A stretch of 64,000 nt of DNA from Gymnothorax reevesii (Eukaryota; Chordata; Actinopteri; Anguilliformes; Muraenidae): the NCBI GenBank assembly GCA_029721435.1, contig CM056582.1:38522611-38586610 (forward strand), in the 5' to 3' direction. A program made the position numbers and the translations under genes. The notes under the pieces were generated by a model. The model ran no database searches. It saw nothing but the letters and a program-made list of their open reading frames with translations, and had not been told where the DNA came from. Shown here in pieces: positions 20,520-30,000 of the stretch. Position 1 is the stretch's first letter, and each line of letters opens with the position of its first letter.

Positions 20520-21300
20520 CAATAATTTAAGTTATAGGCCAGATTTCTCGATAGAAGTGCAGTGCCTTCTCGAGATGGGTGAACACCGTCCTTCCTCAAA
20601 AGACCAGGTCATCGCCGGAAAGCTTGCCAATTGTCCACGAAACTAAAGTTATTAACTGGGCACCACTCAGACAACCAGCGATTGAGTGAGTCTAATCTAC
20701 TGTACATTTCATCACTACATCGGATCGGGAACGGACCAGAGAAAGTCACTGACCGTGACATCTTTAGAGCTTCAGCACAGGCTGACTTAAAACTGCTCTT
20801 TGTGTTCTCCAATTGTCATAATCGAATATCATTTATCATTTGTACCGGCATGGATAATAATTTTTGAGAACTTGCGTTCGCCCTGTTCGAGTAATTTAAG
20901 ATTCGCCTCAATATCAGTCACATGTGCGCCAGGAATACAGTTTACTGTGGTAGCCGGTTTAAACATACATACCCTTACATCTCTAACAATGGAATCCCCG
21001 ATAATTAGTGACTTTTCAGTACTCGTTCATCTGGCTGTAATTCTTTGAGGGGAGCAAATGAATTAAGCAGTTTAACGGGAGAGGGACTGGATGGCTGTTC
21101 AAGTTTCTTTCCCCTGCATTTACCTCGAACTGTTCCAAATACATCACGCTGTGAAGAAGCTGCTGCAGCAGGTAAGGAACAGGAAACAGACCGAGAACTA
21201 CAAAGTAAAATTAACACTAGTTTCAGGCTGGACCAAGAAAGAATCAATGAGCTCCTCATTCGACCTAATGTTCGGCAGCGTTTATATGCGAGCTTCCAGC
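20520..21300 (-). pseudogene. LINE ORF1 with SGNH esterase-like domain
   Basis: Minus-strand frames contain [11 protein letters not shown] (about 20995-20960, the GDS block), [26 protein letters not shown] (about 20850, the GTND block), SVTFSGPFPIRCSDEMY and DGVHPSREG (about 20580, the D-x-x-H block). These are the conserved blocks of the SGNH/GDSL esterase known in ORF1 of some CR1/L2-like LINEs. The 21259-21005 frame upstream looks like the basic, low-complexity N-terminus. At least one stop and frameshift near 20835 break it. It lies upstream of the endonuclease in the right order. Confidence 0.75.
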
Positions 21301-21626
21301 TGTAAAAGCTTTTCAGCTAAGCTAGCATATGAGATACATTTCTTGTAAATAAAAGTGTCGCTAATCGCAGAGGAGTCGTAACAAAAGTATTACATTCAGA
21401 GCACAAGACAGGAAAAGAGGTCGGCGAACAAGGGGAAGCCATCATGGTCGTTAACTTATGCTAGTAGGATGCTGTGTAGACCAAGTCCAAGGTTCACCTC
21501 AAGGGCATCTTGCAGAAGTGCAGGCCGTGCAATACAAGCGCAAAATTTGCGATTGCACTCCGTCAAAGCCAGAAAAACTCTCAGAAAAATAGAAAAAACC
21601 CAACGTAATATTAACAGGAAAATAGG
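21301..21626. other. No assigned feature
   Basis: A short stretch between the LINE 5' region and the gypsy integrase. It may contain the LINE 5' end and the spacer between gypsy RNase H and integrase. I see no motif or target duplication. Confidence 0.3.
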
Positions 21627-22206
21627 ATGGAAACACTCAGCACTACAGGTGCTACTAAGACACATAGGACACGTGCCAACGTGAGACAGGAACAGGAAGA
21701 GAATCCGGATTCCGAAGAAACCATCCTGCCACCCCCTTGCGTTCTCGGACCAGTCAAGTGGCAGTTAGATTGGGAGATTGCGAAGGAGACGAAAAGGAAT
21801 CCACCCACGTACCCCGTTCCATCGGGTAAGACATTTGTCCACACACCTCTTCAGGAGAAAATCATTCTATGGGCACATACCTCTCAGTCAGCAGGACATC
21901 CTGGAGTCAAACGAAAAACCACAATAATTAGCCGAAAATACTGGTGGCTCCTCCTGGCCTCTGATGTAGAGGCAGCTGTGCGCTCATGCGCAATTTGCGC
22001 AGTCTCCAAATCACCACGCCAGCTGCCAGTGGGGAAATTATACCCACTTTCAGTCCTGCATCGACCCTGGTAACATTTTTCAATGGATTTTATTACTGAC
22101 CTGCCAGATTCAGAAGGTAACATCTGCATTCTTGTGATGATTGATCGATTTTCCAAGTTTAGCAGATTTGTGCCTTCCCCCTCACTGCCATCTGCACTCC
22201 AAATTG
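21627..22206 (+). pseudogene. pol: Ty3/gypsy integrase, 5' half
   Basis: The frame 21627-22073 carries a linker (EETILPPPCVLGPVKW) and the integrase zinc-binding region: LWAHTSQSAGHPGVKRK (two His), KYWWLLLASDV, then CAICAVSK (two Cys). After a stop at 22072 the next frame reads SMDFITDLPDSEGN (first catalytic Asp), ILVMIDRFSKF and PSLPSALQIAN, where it is cut by the LTR at 22211. The remainder starts at 47493 on the same strand. This is the domain expected after the RNase H that ends at 4292. Confidence 0.85.
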
Positions 22207-22210
22207 CCAA

Positions 22211-22854
22211 CTGTTATGTATGAGTATTTTTGTACAGCATTATATTTTATTTGGAAATGGAAATTTTTTACATGCTGTTTTGCTGCCTTGCTGGTCAGCT
22301 ATATTTATTTTGTTCATTTGGCACCCTCTGGTGGTGTGTCTGTAAAACATAATCTGATGTAATATCTCACTTCTACCTGTATGTGCAGCAGGCCGAAGGA
22401 GGGCCCTGGCAGGGACTTGAACTTCCAGACTCCCAGGTAATAGTCACACGCGCTGACCACGGCGCCAAAGAGCCAGGCTCATTGGCAAGGTAGCCAGGGC
22501 GCGTACTTATTAGCAGACACTTACAGTGACAGGACCCCTCTACTGTCACATATGAAAAGGACTAGTGCTTTCTAGAAGCTTCTGGCACCTTCCTGCCTGG
22601 AGGGGGCGGGATTTCCCAGGAATTCTGTGGATCTTTCCAGAAAGTTGCTGGTCTATATAAATGCTGTGATTTTAGTCAGGGAGCGGAGCGCAGCAGAACA
22701 GAAGCAGAGTTTTTGTTTTGGCAACAGAGTTAATAGAGTGTTATTAGAGAAATATACAGTTGACTTTTTTGTAGAACCTTTTTTAGTGAAGAATACAGTT
22801 TTTTTAGTTGTCATTGCTGGTTTTCTTGGTTGTGATTTTTTTCAAGTCATAACA
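22211..22854 (+). repeat. 5' LTR of Gmr1-like copy 2
   Basis: 644 bp from TGTTATGTATGAG to CATAACA. Compared with the 267-bp 3' LTR, it has an extra block of about 377 bp after TGTACAGC; the 3' copy is the one with the internal deletion. A TATA-like CTATATAAAT lies at about 22652, followed by the GGAGCGGAGCGCAGCAGAAC block shared with the 3' LTR. Confidence 0.85.
22395..22492 (-). repeat. tRNA-like segment inside the 5' LTR
   Basis: The minus strand reads GTGGTCAGCGCG and, about 35 bases on, AAGTTCAAGTCC, which resemble the A and B boxes of a tRNA-type Pol III promoter. The arms do not close into a good cloverleaf, so this is not called a tRNA gene. It could be a decayed tRNA pseudogene or a SINE head captured in the LTR. 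Confidence 0.4.
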
Positions 22855-22857
22855 AAT

Positions 22858-22873
22858 TGGAGGTTCTACCAAG
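22858..22873 (+). promoter_or_regulatory. Primer-binding site, tRNA-Gln-like
   Basis: TGGAGGTTCTACCAAG begins three bases after the LTR end. It resembles the site complementary to the 3' end of tRNA-Gln, with a couple of differences. Recalled from general knowledge, not searched. Confidence 0.5.
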
Positions 22874-22989
22874 ATAAATCATTCATTCGATCAACGATTG
22901 GATTCACCGAAATTTAAAGCCGAATTATTATTTTAAATCTTGTGACTATTTGAAAAACCAGCAATCATTACTTTTGATGCGGAAAGTTT

Positions 22990-24051
22990 TTGAAAACTCC
23001 AACCCAGGTATTAATTGTGCTGGCAAAGAAGACGGACTTGCCGAAAATAGCCTCAACCCTTGGATTATCTGAAGTGAAGTCATCAATGAAGAAACAAGAA
23101 ATATTCAACATTTTGGTGCAACATTTCATCGATGAAGATATCTTTGGGGAAGAAGCAGCAGAATTGATTAAAGATGTGGAGGTACCTGCAACGGAGCTGC
23201 AAAGACTTGAATTTCAGCTACGCCAAAAACATTTAGAGCTGGAAGAAAGAAGGTTGGAGAAGGAGAGAGAACTGGAGGAACGAAGGTTGGAGAAGGAGAG
23301 AGAACTAGAGGAAAGAAGGATGGAGAAGGAAGAAAGAAGATTGGAGAGAGAACTGGAAGAAAGAAGGATGCATTTGCAGTATGAATTGGAAATGAAGAAA
23401 ATAGAAGCAGGCACTGTTTCAAAATCTTTTGGACTTTCTGATCATTTTGATGTGGTTAAACACAATTGGACAATGATGTTACAAAGTGTTCTTATTGGTA
23501 TAGCTAGGAAAATCTATAACCAGTTATCTGTCCAACATTGTGCTGATTATGATTTTGTCAAATCTGCCATTCTGAAGGGTTATGAATTGGTCCCCGAGGC
23601 TTACAGGCAAAAATTTAGGAATTCTCGCAAGGAAGCCAGTCAAACTCATGTTGAATTTGGCAGGTTGAAGGAACAGTTGTTTCATCAGTGGTGTAATTCC
23701 ATGAAAGTGGAGAAAGATTTTGACAGAATGAGGCAACTTATTTTGGTTGAGGAATTCAAAAGGTGTATCCAGCCTGATATGAAAACTTTCCTTGAAGAAA
23801 AACAAGCCAGTACTTTGCAAGATGTTTCCGCCCTAGCTGATAGTTATGCATTGACTCATAAGTCTTCTTTTGTCCAAAAATCCACTTTTTCTACATTTCA
23901 AAGCAAGTTTCAGTCCAAGACTTCTTCTAATAACACTTCTAATGATTCTAAGGCCACTTCTGAGAGGAAACCTTCCTGTGAGAAGCAATCCCGATTCTTT
24001 ACTCTCTGTTTCTTGCCAATACTGCAAAAAGCCAGGTCACCTTATTTCTGA
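22990..24051 (+). pseudogene. gag: Gmr1-like Gag with coiled coil and SCAN-like capsid region
   Basis: The open frame is 353 codons. Residues about 66-140 are a Glu/Arg-rich heptad repeat (LEERRLEKERE units), a likely coiled coil. Residues about 187-236 (AILKGYELVPEAYRQKFRN, then THVEFGRLKEQLFHQWC) resemble the SCAN domain of vertebrate zinc-finger proteins, which published work derived from Gmr1-like Gag. No in-frame ATG precedes the open region; the first internal ATG is at 23086, so the true start is damaged or lies in another frame. The zinc knuckle CQYCKKPGH follows in the +1 frame near 24010, with its last Cys position changed. Confidence 0.8.
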
Positions 24052-24889
24052 GCCTTATGCTCTCAAGAAAAAACAACAACGAGAAGAAACCAAGCCAACT
24101 GCTTTCACAAAGAGAGAATCTCTTGTATCAAAGGTCAGTTCGCCTGATCTACCTTCTGTGTCTGATTCTGTTATGGATGGTTTTGAGCCATTCATCACCG
24201 GCGGTTTGGTATCATTTTCACATGATTTTTCCTCATCTGCTCCTGTTCGAATTCTAAGGGATACTGGGTATTCCCAATCGCTTATTCTTGCAGATATTCT
24301 GCCTTTTTCGGACAAATCGTCTACTCAGGCTAATGTCCTTATTCAAGGAGTAGAATGTGGTTTTACAAGTGTACCTCTTCATAATATTCATCTCAAATCA
24401 GACTTGGTCTCTGGACCTGTTACTGTTGGTGTTAGGTCTTCTCTTCCTTTCAAAGGTGTTCATTTTCTTCTTCGTAATGATCTTGCTGTGGATAAGGTTG
24501 TGCCCTACCCTGTTGTAACTGACACTCCTTTGATTGATCAAGAATCTGACCTTATAGAGGAGGAAATTCCAGACCTCTATCCTTCATGTGCAGTTACTCG
24601 TTCTATGATCAAAAAGGCTATTCAAGATGATGCTGACCTGGACTTTAACCTGGCTGACACATTCATTGGGCAGTCTTTTCATCAGGAACCTTCCAGTCCT
24701 GAGATGTGTGGGAAATCTTCAGACTTGTCCTTGTCAGGTCATTCTAACGACATTTTGTCTCGGAAACAACTTATTCACGAGCAACAACAAGCTTGTGATC
24801 TAGCGCCTCTTCTACCACAGGCTGCAAGTGAACAAGAGGCTACTCAAGTTCCTGTCTGTTTTTACCACAAAAATGGTGTGCTTATGTGA
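24005..24889 (+). pseudogene. Gmr1-like copy 2 zinc knuckle and aspartic protease
   Basis: Within the frame 23870-24889, CQYCKKPGHLISE is a CCHC-type knuckle missing its last Cys. Then VRILRDTGYSQSLIL carries the protease D-T-G at 24260-24268, and FKGVHFLLRNDLA fits the C-terminal protease strand. The following 120 residues are a low-conservation linker (SCAVTRSMIKKA, SLSRKQLIHEQ types) that also occurs in the third Gmr1-like copy at 60129-60830. A TGA closes the frame at 24887. The integrase resumes in the same frame at 24929. Confidence 0.8.
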
Positions 24890-26118
24890 AAGTGGCATCC
24901 ACCTGATGTTTCTGCAGATGAAGAGTGGATGATCACCCATCAAATTGTTCTTCCAAAGTCTTATCGTCAAGAAACCCTTAGTCTGGCCCATGACAATCCT
25001 ATGTCAGGTCATTTAGGTATCAAGAAGACCCTTCAATGTGTCAGGAATCATTTCTTCTGGCCTTCCATGACGTCTGATGTACAGGAGTACTGCAAATCCT
25101 GTCATACTTGCCAAATGGGTTGGAAGCTGAACCAGAAAATTCCAAAGGCTCGACTTCAGCCCATTCCCACTTTTGAAGAACCTTTTAGTCGGATCATCAT
25201 TGACTGTGTTGGACCATTGCCGAAGACTAGATCTGGCTGTGAGTACCTACTGACTATCATATGTGCTTCCACCCAGTTTCCTGAGGTAATTCCACTTCGT
25301 AATATCAAGGCAAAGACTATCATCAAGGCTCTTACTAAGTTTTTCAACTTTGTTGGTATTCTTAAGTCTTTTCAGTCTGATCAAGGGTCATATTTCATGT
25401 CTGGCATATTTCAACAAGTTATGCATGAGCTTGGTATTAAACAATATAGGTCATCAGCTTACTATCCTGAGAGTCAAGGTGCTTTGGAGAGGTTCCATCA
25501 AACCCTGAAGAACGTGATAAGGACCTACTGCCTTAACACAGAGAAAGATTGGGATGAAGGTGTCCATCTTCTTCTTTTTGCTGCCCGTTAAGCTGTTCAG
25601 GAATCTCTTGGGTTCAGTCCTTATGAGCTCGTTTTTGGGCATACAGTCCGTGGACCTTTGAAGCTTCTGAAGGAAAAGTTGCTGTCCGAAGATGATGTCC
25701 CAATGAACTTGCTTCAGTATGTCTCTGACTTCTGTAATCGTCTCTCTAAGGCTTGCGACTTTACTAAGTCTAATCTCAAGGAAGCTCAGGGCAAAATGAA
25801 AGCCAGATATGACCTTCATTCAAAAGACAGAAGTGTTAAAACTGGTGACAAAGTCCTTGCACTTTTGCCAGTTCCTGGAAACCCTCTAAGAGCCCGATAT
25901 TTTGGCCCTTACACTGTCCTCAAAAAGGTCAGTGATCTAAATTATGTCATTTTAACTCCTGGAAGGAGGAAACAAAAACAAATGTGTCACATCAACATGC
26001 TGCAGGAAAACATTGACAGAGACACTCAGCAAAAGCCAGTCAATGTGGTAAATACAGTTGAACTGGAAAATTCCAAAGAAGATTGTGACTGCCCCTTAGA
26101 AAACGAACCTGGTCCAGT
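24890..26118 (+). pseudogene. Gmr1-like copy 2 integrase
   Basis: The frame 24929-25591 and its continuation past the TAA at 25589 encode a nearly complete integrase. Zinc-binding residues are in AHDNPMSGHLGIKK and CKSCHTCQM. The first Asp is in IIIDCVGPLP (about 25197), the second in FQSDQGSYF (about 25378), and the Glu in ESQGALERFHQTLK (about 25470-25510). The C-terminal part has KTGDKVLALLPVPG and ARYFGPYTVLKKV and ends near CHINMLQEN (25990). Catalytic residues are all present. It precedes RT, unlike ordinary gypsy. Confidence 0.88.
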
Positions 26119-26272
26119 CAAACTTGTAAATTCAGACATTCTTCAAAATATTGAGACCAAGTTGTCCCACCTGGACCCTTTTCAACAACAGCAGCTAAAG
26201 CAGCTCTTATTTGAATATAGTCACATATTCCCTGACGTTCCATCGAGGACTGATATGGTTTACCATGATGTC
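26119..26272 (+). pseudogene. pol: Gmr1-like copy 2 reverse transcriptase, N-terminal start
   Basis: In the integrase frame the text runs LQNIETKLSHLDPFQQQQLK, YSHIFPDVPS, then VYHDV, the lead-in to RT. It ends at about 26272, where non-homologous sequence begins. The next RT residues (DAKPVKQHPYRMN) are found at 45816 on the same strand. The third copy has the corresponding region continuous at 55800-56000, which defines the break. Confidence 0.85.
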
Positions 26273-26282
26273 ATCCTACAAG

Positions 26283-26638
26283 TTCAATCACGAAGACTCC
26301 GGATTTTAAGGAAAGACATGAAAGAAATTCAGGATTTGGCGATGACACTGTCCTCGAGGACCCTCAAGCGAGGAGGCGCTGATCTGCCTGGGTAGCAGGC
26401 AGGGGCGAAGCCATGCCCCGTTGGACAGAAGGGTCACATGGATGAAGTAGATGCTGAAGAGGCCGGAGTCAGAAGTTGGTGGTGGTGGGGAGGCGGTTGG
26501 TATTGGTGGGGAGGCGGTGCAACAGCAGACAGGAACACGTCAGAAGCATATATAGAGAAGACCGAAGGCGCTGATTGGGTAAGTGTAATTGCATGAAAAT
26601 CCTACGTCTCGTGATTGAACTTTCGTTTACACTTCCAT
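26283..26638. repeat. Short element with the same ends as the large insertion
   Basis: This roughly 356-bp unit begins TTCAATCACGAAGACTCCGG and ends with a terminus whose complement begins ATGGAAGTGTAAACG and then AAGTTCAATCACGAGACG. Its left part repeats at 26639-26790 (shared GATTTGGCGATGAC and CTGCCTGGGTAGCAGGCAGG blocks). Its right 120 bp repeats at 45693-45813. It looks like an internally deleted copy abutting a second copy. The second copy has an extra GAGATTTATTAACAATG after the shared GGAAAG. Confidence 0.55.
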
Positions 26639-26790
26639 TTCAATCACGAAGACTCCGGATTTTAAGGAAAGGAGATTTATTAACAATGCAATGACATGAA
26701 AGAAATTCAGGATTTGGCGATGACTCCGTCCTCACTCAAGCGAGGAGAGGCGGTGATCTGCCTGGGTAGCAGGCAGGGGCGAAGCCATCC

Positions 26791-27079
26791 CCAAAAGAGA
26801 ATCTGCAGGACTGAGGAGTCATCAAGGTGGATAGCGCTGGAAGACAGATATGTATTAGAATAAACAAGCGTTTGCACAAGCTGCAGATGAGGCAACACTG
26901 CTAGTGGATAAGGAAGTTAACACAAGCAAAGTACCTGAAATAACGTCGTTTAGTGTCACACTCCTATACGAAGGCGCTAGCTTAAAGCTAAAAAATGACC
27001 ACAGCTAGTGGTAAGTAGCATGTATTTGCGGATACATATGCAAATAGACACTTTCTGCTGGGACTATGGCTGAAGAGTG
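26791..27079. other. Spacer before the satellite
   Basis: No ORF of substance. The stretch shares short blocks with the decayed satellite relatives at 34190-34600 (AAGGTGGATAGCGCTGG type). It leads into the first recognisable satellite unit near 27080. Nothing else is seen. Confidence 0.3.
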
Positions 27080-30000
27080 AATCTTGCTACAGCGAGTGGC
27101 CGTGAGATGGATGCGCATGCAGTATCTGTGAATGTTTGCCAGCCAGGCAAAGTCCACCCATAGCCGAAGCGCTAGCTAAGCGCAAGAGTGATGCGCCACA
27201 GCGTGTGATCGTGAGGTGGATACGCGCGCAGTATTCGTGTATGTTTGCCAGCCAGGCAAAGTGCACTCATAGCCGAAGCGCTAGCTAAGCGACAGAGTGA
27301 TGCACCACAGCGAGTGGCCGTGAGGTGGATATGCGTGCAGTATCCGCTAATGTTTGCCAGCCAGGCAAAGAGCACTCGTAGCTGAAGCGCTAGCTAAGCG
27401 CCAGAGTGATGCGCCACAGCGAGTGGCCGTGAGGGGGATACGCGTGGAGTATCCGCAAATGTTTGCCAGCCAGGCAAAAGAGAACTCATAGCCGAAGCGC
27501 TAGCTAAGCGCCAGAGTGATGCGCCACAGCGAGTGGGCGTTAGGTGGATACGCGTGCAGTATCCGCAAATGTTTGCCAGCCAGGCAAAGAAAACTCATAG
27601 CCGAAGCGCTAGCTAAGCGCCAGAGTGATGCACCACAGCGAGTGGCCGTAAGGTGGATACGCGTGCAGTATCCGCGAATGTTTGCCAGCCAGGCAAAGTG
27701 CACTCACAGCCGAAGCGCTAGCTAATCGCCAGAGTGATGCGCCACAGCGAGTGGCCGTGAGGTGGATACGCGTGCAGTATCCGCGAATGTTTGCCAGCCA
27801 GGCAAAGTGCACTCATAGCCGAAGCGCTAGCTAAGAGCCAGAGTGATGCGCCACAGCGAGTGGCCGTGAGGTGGATATGCGTGCAGTATCCGCGAATGTT
27901 TGCCAGCCAGGCAAAGTGCACTCATAGCCGAAGCGCTAGCTTAGAGCCAGAGAGATGCGCCACGGCGAGTGGCCGTGAGGTGGATACGCGTGCAGTATCC
28001 GCGAATGTTTGCCAGCCAGGCAAAGTGCACTCATAGCCGAAGCGCTAGCTAAGCGCCAGAGTGATGCGCCACAGCGAGTGGCCGTGAGGTGGATACGCGT
28101 GCAGTATCCGCGAATGTTTGCCAGCCAGGCAAAGTGCACTCGTACCCGAAGCGCTAGCTAAGCGCCAGAGTGATGCGTCACAGCGAGTGGCCGTGAGGTG
28201 GATATTCGTGCAGTATCCGCAAATGTTTGCCAGCCAGGCAAAGTGCACTCTTAGCCGAAGCGCTAGCTAAGCACCAGAGTGGGGCGCCACAGCGAGTGGC
28301 CGTGAGGTGGATATGCGTGCAGTATACGCGAATGTTTGCCAGCCAGGCAAAGTGCACCCATAGCCGAAGCGCTAGCTAAGCGCCAAAGAGATGCGCCACA
28401 GCGAGTGGTCGTGAGGTGGATACGCTTGCAATATTCGTGAATGTTTGCCGGCGGGGCAAAATATGCCTATGACCGAAGTGCAAGTGAACGGCGCTACTGT
28501 GAGTGAGCGTGCGGTGGATACGCATGCAGTATCCGCAAATGTTTGCCAGCCAGGCAAAGAGAACTCATAGCCGAAGCGCTAGCTAAGCGCCAGAGTGATG
28601 CACCACAGCGAGTGGTCGTAAGGTGGATACGCGTGCAGTATCCGCGAATGTTTGCCAGCCAGGCAAAATGCACTCACAGCCGAAGCGCTAGCTAATCGCC
28701 AGAGTGATGCGCCACAGCAAGTGGCCGTGAGGTGGATACGCGTGCAGTATCCGCGAATGTTTGCCAGCCAGGCAAAGAGCACTCATAGCCGAGGCGCTAG
28801 CTAAGAGCCAGAGAGATGCGCCACAGCGAGTGACCGTGAGGTGGATACGCGTGCAGTATCCGCGAATGTTTGCCAGCCAGGCAAAGTGCACTCATAGCCG
28901 AAGCGCTAGCTAAGCGCCAGAATGATGCGTCACAGCGAGTGGCCGTGAGGTGGATACGCAAGCAGTATCCGCAAATGTTTGCCAGCCAGGCAAAGAGAAC
29001 TCATAGCCGAAGCGCTAGCTAAGCGCCAGAGTGATGCGCCACAGCGAGTGGCCGTTAGGTGGATATGCGTGCAGTATACGCGAATGTTTGCCAGCCAGGC
29101 AAAGTGCACCCATAGCCGAAGCGCTAGCTAAGCGCCAAAGAGATGCGCCACAGCGAGTGGTCGTGAGGTGGATACGCTTGCAATATTCGTGAATGTTTGC
29201 CGGCGGGGCAAAATATGCCTATGACCGAAGTGCAAGTGAACGGCGCAACTGCGAGTGAGCGTGCGGTGGATACGCATGCAGTATCCGCAAATGTTTGCCA
29301 GCCAGGCAAAGAGAACTCATAGCCGAAGCGCTAGCTAAGCGCCAGAGTGATGCGCCACAGCGAGTGGCCGTGAGGGGGATACGCGTGGAGTATCCGCAAA
29401 TGTTTGCCAGCCGGGCAAAGAGAACTCATAGCCGAAGCGCTAGCTAAGCGCCAGAGTGATGCGCCACAGCGAGTGGCCGTTAGGTGGATACGCGTGCAGT
29501 ATCCGCAAATGTTTGCCAGCCAGGCAAAGAGAACTCATAGCCGAAGCGCTAGCTAAGCGCCAGAGTGATGCACCACAGCGTGTGGCCGTAAGGTGGATAC
29601 GCGTGCAGTATCCGCGAATGTTTGCCAGCCAGGCAAAGTGCACTCACAGCCGAAGCGCTAGCTAATCGCCAGAGTGATGCGCCACAGCAAGTGGCCATGA
29701 GGTGGATACGCGTGCAGTATCCGCGAATGTTTGCCAGCCAGGCAAAGAGCACTCATAGCCGAAGCGCTAGCTAAGAGCCAGAGAGATGCGCCACAGCGAG
29801 TGGCCGTGAGGTGGATACGCGTGCAGTATCCGCGAATGTTTGCCAGCCAGGCAAAGTGCACTCATAGCCGAAGCGCTAGCTAAGAGCCAGAGAGATGCGC
29901 CACAGCGAGTGGCCGTGAGGTGCATATGCGTGCAGTATCCGTGAATGTTTGCCAGCCAGGCAAAGTGCACTCATAGCCGAAGCGCTAGCTAAGCGCCAGA

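Noticed and set aside
22395..22492. A functional tRNA gene
   Set aside because: A- and B-box-like motifs exist, but the acceptor, anticodon and T stems do not pair properly.
23168..23422. Minus-strand Ser/Leu/Phe-rich ORFs opposite Gag
   Set aside because: They are the antisense of the Glu/Arg-rich coiled coil and have no independent support.
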